This document shows positions 1 through 9,098 of a stretch of 64,000 nt of DNA, in pieces. The position numbers and the translations under genes were made by a program. The notes under the pieces were generated by a model. It saw only the letters and a list, made by a program, of their open reading frames with translations. It had not been told where the DNA came from and did no database searches. Position 1 is the first letter of the stretch. Each line of letters starts with the position of its first letter. Origin of the DNA: Neisseria musculi (GTDB lineage Bacteria > Pseudomonadota > Gammaproteobacteria > Burkholderiales > Neisseriaceae); NCBI RefSeq assembly GCF_014297595.2, contig NZ_CP060414.2:1488001-1552000 (forward strand), given 5' to 3'.

Positions 1-1145
<1,145 letters not shown>

Positions 1146-1189
1146 CCGCTCGCTTGCTTATCGCATTATTTAGGGGTTTTATTGCAAAG

Positions 1190-2227
1190 ATGCCTATTAT
1201 ACGTCAAATACACTCTTGGTTTGCAGTGCCGGATTTACGCAATTTCGGCACCATTGCGCGCTTGGTGCTGACCAGCATGCTGGCCTTACTGCTGTTTCCG
1301 CTGATTAACCATTCTTCTGAAAACTATCTCAGGCAGGTTTACGAGAATGCAGCCTGGGCAGCACCCACGCTGCTGCTGATTCTGATAAAAGGTTATGCGC
1401 TGGCAAACAGGTTTTCAAACGTTACCGAATCCAGATTCGGCGTACCAATCGTACACCTTTCCAACCTTTTGCTGTTTGTATTGGTCGATTATGTGATACT
1501 GGGCGAGCGCATGGCGTTTTGGCAGCATTTTTTCCTGTTTAATTTTTTTGCTTTGGGTTTTATGTACACCGAAGCATCACGCCGTTACAGCCTGGCTCCC
1601 TCGCTTTCCGAAGCACGCCTCTCCGCGCTGACCGCCCGCATCCGCCCGCACTTTCTGTTTAACAGCCTTAACGCCGCCATCAGCCTGATCCGTCTGCGCC
1701 CCTATGATGCGGAAACCCTGCTCGAAAACCTGGCCAACCTCTTCCGCGCCCAACTGCGAGACGGCAGCCAAAACAGCACACTGGGCCAGGAAATCGAATG
1801 GGCTCAGGAATACATCGCCATCGAACAGATCCGCATGGGGCACACGCGCGTGCAGGTCATGTGGCAGCACCATGCGCCCGATGATGCCGAAACCCCCCAC
1901 CTGCTGTTGCAGCCCCTGTTGGAAAACGCCGTATTCCACGGCATTGAATCCACCCACCGCCCCGGCTGTATTTCAGTATTGACCACGCGGCAGAAGCATT
2001 GGATCTATATCCGCATCGAAAACCCCTACATCCCCACCGACAGCCGGGAAAACGCCAAGCCCCACAAAGGCAACTCTATGGCGCTGCGCAATCTGAAAGA
2101 GCGTTTGGTGCTGATGTACGATAACGATGCGGTCATCAAAAGCCGCCAGCTTGACGGTATTTTCCGCGTAGATATCCGCCTGCCCTACCGCCGGAAGGCT
2201 TCCGATTTAAAGAAATTGTTCGGTTAA
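1190..2227 (+). CDS. LytS/AlgZ (FimS)-type sensor histidine kinase
   Basis: Membrane histidine kinase of the His_kinase/LytS class. Three or four hydrophobic segments occupy about residues 25-130. The phospho-acceptor box reads RPHFLFNSLN with the histidine near residue 154, followed by an N-box (LLENAVFHG) and a glycine box (GNSMALRNLKERL), so the ATPase domain looks complete. I place the start at ATG 1190 (345 aa) rather than the in-frame TTG at 1154. In Pseudomonas, argH is followed by algZ and the LytTR regulator algR, and this kinase is most like AlgZ. Here no response regulator follows: the gene ends at an inverted repeat and a zinc peptidase comes next. Its partner and signal are unknown. 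Confidence 0.85.
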   Translation: MPIIRQIHSWFAVPDLRNFGTIARLVLTSMLALLLFPLINHSSENYLRQVYENAAWAAPTLLLILIKGYALANRFSNVTESRFGVPIVHLSNLLLFVLVDYVILGERMAFWQHFFLFNFFALGFMYTEASRRYSLAPSLSEARLSALTARIRPHFLFNSLNAAISLIRLRPYDAETLLENLANLFRAQLRDGSQNSTLGQEIEWAQEYIAIEQIRMGHTRVQVMWQHHAPDDAETPHLLLQPLLENAVFHGIESTHRPGCISVLTTRQKHWIYIRIENPYIPTDSRENAKPHKGNSMALRNLKERLVLMYDNDAVIKSRQLDGIFRVDIRLPYRRKASDLKKLFG

Positions 2228-2240
2228 ACGTTGCAACCGC

Positions 2241-2276
2241 AACCGGCCGCCTGAAAAGAGATTCAGACGGCCGGTT
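2241..2276 (+). terminator. Uptake-sequence hairpin after the histidine kinase
   Basis: The arm AACCGGCCGCCTGAA pairs with TTCAGACGGCCGGTT. The right arm contains a perfect uptake core; the left arm carries one mismatch that breaks the 10-mer. It sits 14 bp after the kinase stop. No strong T-run follows, so termination would rest on the stem alone. Confidence 0.55.
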
Positions 2277-2373
2277 GTATCAAAATTCCACCGCCCTTCC
2301 CTGCGGTTGCTTTAAACCTTGGGGAGCCGGCATATAATACCGCCATATTTTCACCCGCTAAAGGAATCAAGCC

Positions 2374-3210
2374 ATGCGTTGGCAAGGAAGAAAACAAAGC
2401 TCCAATGTGGAAGACCGCCGCGGCCAAAACAGCCGCATCGGCGGCAAAAGCACCGGCATCATCGGCATCATCGTTTTGCTGGTAGGCGCCTATTACGGCG
2501 TAGATTTATCGGGCGTGGTCGGCACGCCGCAAATCGGCACTGCCGCCCCCCAAACCACGCTCAGCAGCGGGCAGGAAGCCCAATTGAACGAGCTTTCGCG
2601 CGTGGTGCTGGCCGACACCGAAACCGTATGGGCAGATTATTTCGGCAAACGCGGCAGCCGCTACACACCCGCCACGCTGGTGCTCTACACCGCCGGCACA
2701 CAAACCGCCTGCGGCACCGGCCGGGCTGCGATGGGGCCGTTTTACTGCCCCGCCGACCGCAAAGTGTATCTGGATTTGTCGTTCTACGAAGATATGCGCA
2801 AGAAACTCGGCGCATCGGGCGATGCAGCGTTTGCCTATGTGATTGCCCACGAAGTCGGCCACCACGTGCAAAACCTGCTCGGCATTCTGCCGCAGGTAAA
2901 CCAGGCGCAGCAGGGCATGGGCAAAGCGCAGGCCAACGCGCTTTCGGTGAAACTCGAATTGCAGGCCGACTGCTTTGCCGGCATTTGGGCGCATAACGCC
3001 ATCAACCAAAAACTGTTTGAACAGGGCGATATCGAAGAAGCCGTGGCCGCCGCCGAAGCAGTGGGCGATGACCGCCTGCAACAACAGGCGCAGGGTTACG
3101 TTGTGCCCGACAGCTTCACCCACGGCTCTTCTGCCCAACGCATGAAATGGTTCAAACGCGGTATGCAGAGCGGCGACATCAATCAATGCAATACGTTTTC
3201 TTCCAATTGA
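2374..3210 (+). CDS. Neutral zinc metallopeptidase, YpfJ family
   Basis: 278-residue protein of the Zn_peptidase family (Pfam PF04228). A short, basic N-terminus (MRWQGRKQSS) leads to one membrane anchor near residues 28-48, placing the bulk of the protein outside the inner membrane. The zinc motif HEVGHH is at about 159-164 and the likely third ligand is in ELQADCFAGIW near 195. The C-terminus SAQRMKWFKRG is typical of the family. The start is set by a single good ATG preceded by an AAGGAA Shine-Dalgarno. The substrate is not known for the family. The gene stands alone between the kinase terminator and convergent speB. Confidence 0.88.
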   Translation: MRWQGRKQSSNVEDRRGQNSRIGGKSTGIIGIIVLLVGAYYGVDLSGVVGTPQIGTAAPQTTLSSGQEAQLNELSRVVLADTETVWADYFGKRGSRYTPATLVLYTAGTQTACGTGRAAMGPFYCPADRKVYLDLSFYEDMRKKLGASGDAAFAYVIAHEVGHHVQNLLGILPQVNQAQQGMGKAQANALSVKLELQADCFAGIWAHNAINQKLFEQGDIEEAVAAAEAVGDDRLQQQAQGYVVPDSFTHGSSAQRMKWFKRGMQSGDINQCNTFSSN

Positions 3211-3390
3211 ATGAGAAGCAGCAAGCCCGCTGCAACATCATAAAGCATTGCCCCATTACCTGCTTACCGCACCCGGCACGCCGCCTTGTGCTTATTTCAT
3301 TGTATCTCGGCTATGTGCTACCGCCCCAGGGGGCAATCCCGGCCACACCATGTTGTTGAAAAATTAACGGCTTGCAAAATTCTGCCACAA

Positions 3391-3447
3391 AGGCCGTCTG
3401 AACATCATGTTCCAACCCGGCAGCCCCACCGGGTTTTCAGACGGCCT
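3391..3447 (-). terminator. Nested hairpin with paired uptake sequences downstream of speB
   Basis: An outer inverted pair AGGCCGTCTGAA / TTCAGACGGCCT encloses a second hairpin, AACCCGG / CCGGGTT. It lies 35 bp past the speB stop, between convergent speB and the peptidase gene, and could serve both. Confidence 0.65.
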
Positions 3448-3481
3448 GAACGGATTTTGCCGAATTCCCGCAACAGCGCAG

Positions 3482-4447
3482 TTACCCGCCCGCCACTTTC
3501 TTATTGCGCAGCAGACACAGCATATCGGCGGCAACGTGTGCGGCTGCGATTGCGGTAATCTCGGCGTTATCGTATGCAGGGGCAACCTCCACCACATCCA
3601 TGCCGACAATATTCAGGCCGCCCAAAGCGCGGACAATGCCCAGCGCGGTATGCGAATTGAGACCGCCCGGCACGGGCGTGCCGGTGCCCGGGGCAAACGC
3701 AGGGTCGAGGCAGTCGATATCGAAGGTGATGTAAACGGGATGGTTGCCGATGATGTCGTAAATGTGTTTGACGGTGGCTTCGATGCCGTTTTCGTTCACC
3801 CAGGGCGCAAACAGCATATTCATGCCCATAAAGTCGCTGTTCCAGGTGCGTATCCCCACCTGCACGGAGGTTTTCGGGTTAATCAGCCCCTCTTTAACCG
3901 CTTTGTAAAACATGGTGCCGTGGTTGAGCGATTCGGGCGCATCATCGGGCCAAGTGTCGCAATGGGCATCAAAATGCAAGAGGCTCAAGGGCTTGCCGTA
4001 TTTTTCGGCATGCGCCTGCAATAAGGGGTAAGTGATGAAGTGGTCGCCGCCGAAGGTGAGCATTTTGGCGTTGCTGCCGTTGATGATACCGAGTGCGTGT
4101 TGTTTGATGGTTTCACGTATCGTCCACGGTTGGTGGGCATCAAACCAGCAGTCGCCATAGTCGATAACGGCCAAGTCGTCAAACGGGTCGAACCCCCACG
4201 GAAACAGGTTCAACTCGGCCAGTTGTACGCTGGCGGCGCGGATGGCGGCAGGGCCAAAACGCGCACCGGAGCGGAAGGTGGTGGCCAAGTCGAGCGGAAC
4301 GCCCGATACCGCCACATCCACACCGGTTAAATCGCGGGTGTAGCGGCGGCGCATAAACGATAAGGCACCTGCATAAGTGTTTTCGATGGTGGAACCTTGC
4401 AGCGATTCGCGGCGGAAGGCACCGTCGCCGTAGATGTTTGTGTTCAT
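3482..4447 (-). CDS. speB: Agmatinase (ureohydrolase family)
   Basis: Hydrolyses agmatine to putrescine and urea. The 321-residue ureohydrolase carries all manganese-binding signatures: GGDHFITYP, DAHCDT and DIDCLDPAFAPGTGTP. The start is placed at ATG 4447 (M-N-T-N-I-Y-G-D-G), preceded by AGAGGG at good spacing; an upstream ATG at 4474 would only add nine residues. Arginine decarboxylase (speA), which supplies agmatine, is not in the window. The gene lies downstream of dedA, separated by an uptake-sequence hairpin, so it probably has its own promoter. Guanidinobutyrase or another ureohydrolase activity cannot be excluded from motifs alone. Confidence 0.88.
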   Translation of the reverse strand: MNTNIYGDGAFRRESLQGSTIENTYAGALSFMRRRYTRDLTGVDVAVSGVPLDLATTFRSGARFGPAAIRAASVQLAELNLFPWGFDPFDDLAVIDYGDCWFDAHQPWTIRETIKQHALGIINGSNAKMLTFGGDHFITYPLLQAHAEKYGKPLSLLHFDAHCDTWPDDAPESLNHGTMFYKAVKEGLINPKTSVQVGIRTWNSDFMGMNMLFAPWVNENGIEATVKHIYDIIGNHPVYITFDIDCLDPAFAPGTGTPVPGGLNSHTALGIVRALGGLNIVGMDVVEVAPAYDNAEITAIAAAHVAADMLCLLRNKKVAGG

Positions 4448-4480
4448 ATTGTTTGCCCTCTTGCAAGAAATCAATATGTT

Positions 4481-4521
4481 CAGGCCGTCTGAAAAGGGAA
4501 AAAGGCTTTCAGACGGCCTGA
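4481..4521 (-). terminator. Paired uptake-sequence hairpin after dedA
   Basis: CAGGCCGTCTGAAAA and TTTCAGACGGCCTG form a long stem with a short purine loop. It starts 23 bp after the dedA stop and ends upstream of the speB start. Confidence 0.7.
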
Positions 4522-4543
4522 AAACCCTTTTACAAAGATGCCG

Positions 4544-5236
4544 TCAATCGGCCTGCTTTTCCGCTTCCGCCGCCTTGCGCGCGGCCTTACGCTCTTTACG
4601 TTTGGCGCGGATGCTGCGGACATGGTCGCGGAAAAAGCGTTGGCGTTGCCGTTTTTTCCACCAAAAATACAGCAGCACCACGGCACCGATGCCGATTAAA
4701 ACGAACAACCCCGATTGGAATTGGTGCACTTTGTGCATCAGCCATTCACGGTTTTCGGCGCCATACCCACCCAGATACACCCACACCGGCACTGAAATCA
4801 GCGCGGCCAAACCATCCATCATCAAAAAGCGCAGGTAAGACACTTTGCGGCTGATGCCGGCAGTGATGAAAATCGGTGTGCGCAGGCCGGGCAGAAAACG
4901 GGCGGCAAACAGCACACGGTTGCCGTATTTATCGAATTTCTCCTGCACCTGTGCATAGCGTTTCGGCGTCATCACGCGGGCAATAAAGCGTACTTTCAAA
5001 ATTTTATGGCCAAACACCCGGCCGGCAGCAAACATCAGCCCGTCGCCGGCCAACACGCCCAACATCCCCACTGCCACCATCGTGTGCACGTTGGTATAGC
5101 CCAAACCCGAAATCACACCGCCGGCCACCAAAGTAACGTCTTCGGGTATCGGCACCCCGAATCCGCAGGCAAGCAGCACTAAAAACACCGCTGCATAGCC
5201 GTATTCGATAAAAAATGTTTCTAAAATCGCAAGCAT
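4544..5236 (-). CDS. DedA family membrane protein
   Basis: 230-residue integral membrane protein of the DedA/SNARE-associated family (VTT domain), thought to act as proton-linked lipid flippases for undecaprenyl phosphate or phospholipids. Family marks are visible: an early acidic-glycine stretch GFGVPIPEDV near residue 27, GDGLMFAAGRVFG near residue 65 and the arginine-rich re-entrant motif ARFLPGLRTPIF near residue 110. The C-terminal 35 residues are very basic (KKRQRQRFFRDH, AKRKERKAARKA) and probably lie in the cytoplasm. It is a single gene with a hairpin on its 3' side and a 900-bp gap upstream. The precise substrate is not decidable from sequence. Confidence 0.88.
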   Translation of the reverse strand: MLAILETFFIEYGYAAVFLVLLACGFGVPIPEDVTLVAGGVISGLGYTNVHTMVAVGMLGVLAGDGLMFAAGRVFGHKILKVRFIARVMTPKRYAQVQEKFDKYGNRVLFAARFLPGLRTPIFITAGISRKVSYLRFLMMDGLAALISVPVWVYLGGYGAENREWLMHKVHQFQSGLFVLIGIGAVVLLYFWWKKRQRQRFFRDHVRSIRAKRKERKAARKAAEAEKQAD

Positions 5237-6145
5237 GTGCTTGTCCCTTTTATGGTTGCCCGGCGGCGCAGCGTTGGAAGCGCCTGCCCATCACGGCGTT
5301 GCGTTGCGTTGCCCTGCCCCGCCTTGCTGTTGGCAGCGGATGCGGTTTGCTGCACCGGCTGCATGGAAAACCTGCCCGCCGGGATTCAGACGGCCTGAAA
5401 TGATTTAAATTATTGAAAATCCTTCGGCATCTGCACCGGCTTTCCACTCTGCTTTTCCGTATCAGGCGCGGCAATACACTATAGCGGACGGCACATTATT
5501 AAAGCCGTAACCATACCGCCCCGCTTTTCCGCCTGTATCCCTTGCGGCCTGCCTGCTGATTTTAAAAAGCGGACGAGCTGTAATGAAACAATCGGTTCTG
5601 CCCATCCTAAACGGCTTCGGTTGACTTCACTGCGGCCGTCTGAAACAGGCAGACTGCTGTTTGCAACACCGGCAACAGGACAGTGTGTCTCCAAGCCTCC
5701 CTCGATAACGCCACAGCCGCCATCCGCCAGCGGGATTGCGGTGGCCGGCTATCGGAGGAATATCCATGCAAACACAACCGAACGGTGATATGCCGCAATC
5801 TTCGGCAAGGCGGGAATGCGGGAATAATGTGGTTGCCAAACCTGCGGCAGCGTTTGCGCCCGCAGCCGTTTTTCCCGCACGGCTGCGGATGCCGCACCGT
5901 TTTTCAGACGGCCTCTCCAGACCGATGCCCGCCTGTTTCCGTTTCAGACGGCCTGAATATTTTCCGGCAGCATAATCGGTTTTTATGCCGTTGCGGATGA
6001 CAGCGAATCTGCTTGCCACGCCGCAGCGTTGCCTGCCCTTGCAGTGTCCATGCCGCCTGTGCTTTGCAAGACCTTGCGGCGGAAGCGGATGAATCCGTTA
6101 CAGTACGGCATATCCGGCAAAAGGCCGTCTGAAAACATCAAAACG
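5237..6145. other. Repeat-rich gap between dedA and glmM
   Basis: About 900 bp without a recognisable gene. It holds at least five uptake sequences (near 5385, 5630, 5903, 5942 and 6122), GC-rich low-complexity stretches (5278-5330), and a fragment ACTATAGCGGA near 5480 resembling the ends of the 155-bp repeat family seen elsewhere in the window. Reading frames across it include translated uptake sequences and match nothing I know. One small frame with a strong Shine-Dalgarno is listed separately. Confidence 0.5.
5766..5975 (+). CDS. Possible small open reading frame of unknown function
   Basis: A 69-codon frame begins with ATG preceded six bases upstream by CGGAGGA, one of the stronger Shine-Dalgarno sequences in the window. 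The product (M-Q-T-Q-P-N-G-D-M-P) has no membrane segment, motif or similarity I recognise. Its second half is written largely by two uptake sequences (reading FSDG and FRRPE), which argues against selection on the protein. It may be a decayed gene 5' end or chance. Confidence 0.2.
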   Translation: MQTQPNGDMPQSSARRECGNNVVAKPAAAFAPAAVFPARLRMPHRFSDGLSRPMPACFRFRRPEYFPAA

Positions 6146-7510
6146 CTATGGTTGTTTTACCGCAGGCGCGGCTTTGTCTGCATGGCGGATGGCATCAGCT
6201 ATGCGCTCGGCCCCCTGTCGCGCCTGGTCAATCTGGCGGGCTTCCACCATCACCCGCACCACGGGCTCGGTTCCCGATGCGCGCAACACCACGCGGCCTT
6301 TGCCTTCAAGCTCTGCTTCCACTTCGGCAAGCACATGTTTGGCGGCACCCTGCCAATCCTGCCCTTTTTGAATGCGCACGTTAATCATGGTTTGCGGAAA
6401 AGCCTGCCAGTCGGAACACACCGTCATCAAATCCTGCTCCAGAATCTGCAGCGCGGCCAGCACCTGCAAAGCCGAGATGATGCCGTCACCGGTGTTGTGT
6501 TTGTCCATACACAAAATATGGCCGCTGGCTTCACCGCCGAGCAGCCAGCCGCGCTGCTGCAGCTGCTCCAACACATAACGGTCGCCCACTTTGGCGCGGC
6601 AAAACGCCACACCCTGCTCTTTCAAAGCCAGCTCCATCGCCATATTGGTCATCACCGTGCCGACCACGCCGCCGATTTCCACGCCTTCGCGGGCGCGGGC
6701 TTTGGCAATCACATAAACCAGGCTGTCGCCATCGTAAACCTTGCCGTTTTTATCGACCATCATCAGGCGGTCGCCGTCGCCGTCCAGGGCGATGCCGTAA
6801 TCGGCTTCGTTTTGCAGCACTGCCGCCTGAAGGGCTTTCGGGTGGGTGGCACCGCATTTTTCGTTGATGTTGTAGCCGTTGGGTTCATCGCCGATGCTCA
6901 CCACTTTTGCGCCCAGCTCGTGAAACACTTTGGGTGCCACGCTGTAGCCCGCACCATTGGCGGTGTCCACCACCAGCTTCAGGCCGCGTAAATCCAAATT
7001 GGCGGGAAAGGTGGATTTGCAGAATTCGATATAGCGGTCATCGGCACCGTTCACGCGGCGGGCGCGGCCGAGTTTGCCGGCAGGCAGGGTTTTCATTTCT
7101 TCATCGAGTTTGGCCTCGATTTCCAACTCGATATCATCGCTCAGTTTCACACCGCCTTCGGCGAAAAATTTGATGCCGTTGTCGGAATAAACATTGTGCG
7201 ATGCGGAAATCATCACCCCCGCCGAAAGCCGCAGCGCGCGCGTGAGATAGGCTACCCCGGGCGTGGGCAGCGGGCCGGTTTGGATAACATTGACGCCGGC
7301 GGCGGTAAAACCCGCCACCAATGCGGCTTCGAGCATATAGCCGGAAATACGGGTGTCTTTACCGATAATCACGGTAGGCTTGTGTTCGCTGTCGTGCTGC
7401 ACCAACACCCGGCCTGCGGCATAGCCGAGCTTCAAGACAAAACCGGGGGTAATCGGAAACTGGCCCACTTCGCCGCGCACGCCGTCAGTGCCGAAATATT
7501 TTTTTGCCAT
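6146..7510 (-). CDS. glmM: Phosphoglucosamine mutase
   Basis: Converts glucosamine-6-phosphate to glucosamine-1-phosphate for UDP-GlcNAc, and so for peptidoglycan and lipooligosaccharide. The 454-residue protein begins [13 protein letters not shown] as in GlmM orthologues. The phosphoserine loop reads ISASHN (catalytic serine at 104), the magnesium loop DGDGDR is near 245, and the phosphate-binding [12 protein letters not shown] is near 415. After the loop asparagine there is valine instead of the common proline, a mild oddity. The start at 7510 has an upstream CGGAG. An uptake sequence lies just past the stop. Single gene, high certainty. Confidence 0.97.
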   Translation of the reverse strand: MAKKYFGTDGVRGEVGQFPITPGFVLKLGYAAGRVLVQHDSEHKPTVIIGKDTRISGYMLEAALVAGFTAAGVNVIQTGPLPTPGVAYLTRALRLSAGVMISASHNVYSDNGIKFFAEGGVKLSDDIELEIEAKLDEEMKTLPAGKLGRARRVNGADDRYIEFCKSTFPANLDLRGLKLVVDTANGAGYSVAPKVFHELGAKVVSIGDEPNGYNINEKCGATHPKALQAAVLQNEADYGIALDGDGDRLMMVDKNGKVYDGDSLVYVIAKARAREGVEIGGVVGTVMTNMAMELALKEQGVAFCRAKVGDRYVLEQLQQRGWLLGGEASGHILCMDKHNTGDGIISALQVLAALQILEQDLMTVCSDWQAFPQTMINVRIQKGQDWQGAAKHVLAEVEAELEGKGRVVLRASGTEPVVRVMVEARQIDQARQGAERIADAIRHADKAAPAVKQP

Positions 7511-7863
7511 ATAAAAACACTCCGTTTAATCGAATGTGGTATTGTAAAACAGCGCTGCCGCCGTATCCAGCGGTTTACAAGGTTTTGCGGTTTGCCGCCC
7601 GTGTATCATGAATCCGCCCGGCTGTGCGGCGGCCGAACCCTCTAATCTGCAGTAAGAAACAAGCTCTGCACGGTGCAACTTGTTGCACCGTGCGCCGGCG
7701 GAATCCGTTAGTTTTCGGAAAACAAACCGGAAACGGTACAGTCAATATGGAACCGCTGCCGCCCAACCCGCCCTGCCCGATTGAAATAATCCGTCCGAGT
7801 TTAAGGCCGTCTGAAACCGAATCGGCTATAATCGCGCTTTCCTTCCAACCCGCAAACCTCCCT
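7511..7863. other. Intergenic region between glmM and prmB with a perfect inverted repeat
   Basis: The region separates divergent glmM and prmB and must hold both promoters. It contains a perfect 12-bp inverted repeat (7668-7693) and an uptake sequence at 7803-7814, about 50 bp before the prmB start. An in-frame upstream extension of prmB to 7624 exists but lacks family similarity. Confidence 0.5.
7668..7693. repeat. Perfect 12-bp inverted repeat
   Basis: GCACGGTGCAAC, two T residues, then GTTGCACCGTGC. There is no T-run on either side, so it does not look like a terminator. Its place between two divergent genes fits a protein-binding site or a cruciform. Confidence 0.6.
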
Positions 7864-8763
7864 ATGTTTTCCGAAGCCGATCAACACCTTTTCTCCCTGC
7901 GCGACATTTTGCGTTTTGCCGTCAGCCGTTTCAACGAAGCCGGGCTGCACTTCGGCCACGGCAGCGACAATGCCCACGATGAAGCCGCCTATCTGATTCT
8001 GCACACCCTCAATCTGCCGCCCGACACGCTCGAGCCCTATCTTGATGCCAGGCTGCTGCCGGCCGAAAAAGAAGCCGTGCTCAAGCAAATCAAACGGCGC
8101 GTAACCGAACGCATTCCCGCAGCCTACCTCACCCGCCGCGCCTGGCAGGGCGGGTTTGATTTTTATGTGGACGGGCGCGTGATTGTGCCGCGTTCGTTTA
8201 TCTACGAACTTTTGGGCGAACCGCTGCTGCCGTGGACAGAACACGAAGAGCTGGTACACCGCGCGCTCGATTTATGCACCGGCAGCGGCTGCCTGGCCGT
8301 TCAGATGGCACACCACTACCCCGCCGCCGAAATCGATGCGGTCGATTTAAGCCTGGATGCCCTGGAGGTGGCCGCCGTCAATATCGAGCGCTACGGCCTT
8401 GAAGAACGCATCAACCTGATCCACACCGATTTGTTTGAAGGGCTGGAAGGCACTTATGATTTGATTGTGGCCAACCCGCCCTATGTTGATGCCGAGTCGG
8501 TGGCAGAGCTGCCCGCAGAATACCTGCACGAACCCAAACTGGCCCTGGGCAGCGGTTCAGACGGCCTTGATGCCGTCCGCACAATCCTCTCTCAGGCCGC
8601 CGGATTTCTCACCCCCCAAGGCATACTTTTGGTCGAGATCGGCCACAACCGCGACACATTGGAAGCCGCCTATCCCGAGCTGCCCTTCACCTGGCTGGAA
8701 ACCAGCGGCGGCGACGGTTTCGTGTTTCTGCTCACCCGCAGGCAGCTTTTAGGGGAAGAATAA
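7864..8763 (+). CDS. prmB: Ribosomal protein L3 glutamine N5-methyltransferase
   Basis: SAM-dependent methylation of the conserved glutamine of ribosomal protein L3. The 299-residue protein has the PrmB/HemK layout: an N-terminal helical domain, a SAM-binding loop DLCTGSGCLAVQMA near 140, and the catalytic NPPY motif at residues 204-207. I choose ATG 7864 (M-F-S-E-A-D-Q-H) because the sequence before it is not family-like. PrmC is the alternative, but the N-terminus and the NPPYVDAE motif favour PrmB. An uptake sequence lies inside the gene (near 8550). An uptake-sequence hairpin follows about 185 bp later. Confidence 0.9.
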   Translation: MFSEADQHLFSLRDILRFAVSRFNEAGLHFGHGSDNAHDEAAYLILHTLNLPPDTLEPYLDARLLPAEKEAVLKQIKRRVTERIPAAYLTRRAWQGGFDFYVDGRVIVPRSFIYELLGEPLLPWTEHEELVHRALDLCTGSGCLAVQMAHHYPAAEIDAVDLSLDALEVAAVNIERYGLEERINLIHTDLFEGLEGTYDLIVANPPYVDAESVAELPAEYLHEPKLALGSGSDGLDAVRTILSQAAGFLTPQGILLVEIGHNRDTLEAAYPELPFTWLETSGGDGFVFLLTRRQLLGEE

Positions 8764-8786
8764 CAAAAACACCACCGGTGAAACCA

Positions 8787-8939
8787 TATCGTGAACCCTC
8801 TTTATTTCTGTTGCGGCGTTGTGCCTTAGTTCAAAGAGAGCGATTTTGCCAGCCATCAAAGCGGCAACAGAACTGGTTCCTTTCTGTCTATACCGTCTGC
8901 GCTCCGGCCCTTTATCAGAAATGCCGTGGATTCGCTATA
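8787..8939 (+). repeat. Copy 1 of a ~155-bp intergenic repeat with terminal inverted repeats
   Basis: Ends are TATCGTGAACCC and, on the other strand, TATAGCGAATCC. Internally it shares CAAAGAGAGCGATTTTGCC and AACTGGTTCC with other copies (16322, 36711, 50453). It occupies most of the prmB-mtrE gap (8764-9091), followed by a paired uptake-sequence hairpin. Confidence 0.6.
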
Positions 8940-8948
8940 GCGGCAGTA

Positions 8949-8999
8949 AGGCCGTCTGAAAACATTTGCTCTGAAGCATTTCCTGTTTTCAGACGGCCT
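8949..8999. terminator. Paired uptake-sequence hairpin between convergent prmB and mtrE
   Basis: AGGCCGTCTGAAAACA pairs with TGTTTTCAGACGGCCT around an AT-rich loop. It can serve as a terminator for both converging genes. Confidence 0.7.
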
Positions 9000-9030
9000 C
9001 TATTTGTTAGTGAAGCCGATTGGCTTCTGC

Positions 9031-9098
9031 TTCGGCTCAGCTAAAGAGAACGGGTTTTGCCGGCCGCCCGAGCGGCGGTAGAACCGGCTGCCTACTGC
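9031..9098 (+). repeat. Truncated copy of the ~155-bp repeat next to the mtrE stop
   Basis: Contains CTAAAGAGAACGGGTTTTGC and GTAGAACCGGCTGCC, the middle of the repeat family, but the distal end is missing. The mtrE stop codon (9092-9094) lies at its edge, so the repeat abuts the coding sequence. Confidence 0.45.

Noticed and set aside
2506-3186. 226-codon minus-strand frame opposite the zinc peptidase
   Set aside because: The plus-strand protein has HEVGHH and a proper start; the minus frame has no start signal or motif.
5627-6019. 130-codon minus frame in the dedA-glmM gap
   Set aside because: Contains translated uptake sequences (SGRLKRK, ERPSEK) and no start signal or known domain.
6029-6991. 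Long plus-strand frame of 320 codons
   Set aside because: It is antisense to glmM, which has every family motif; the frame's protein is histidine-rich and unlike any known one.
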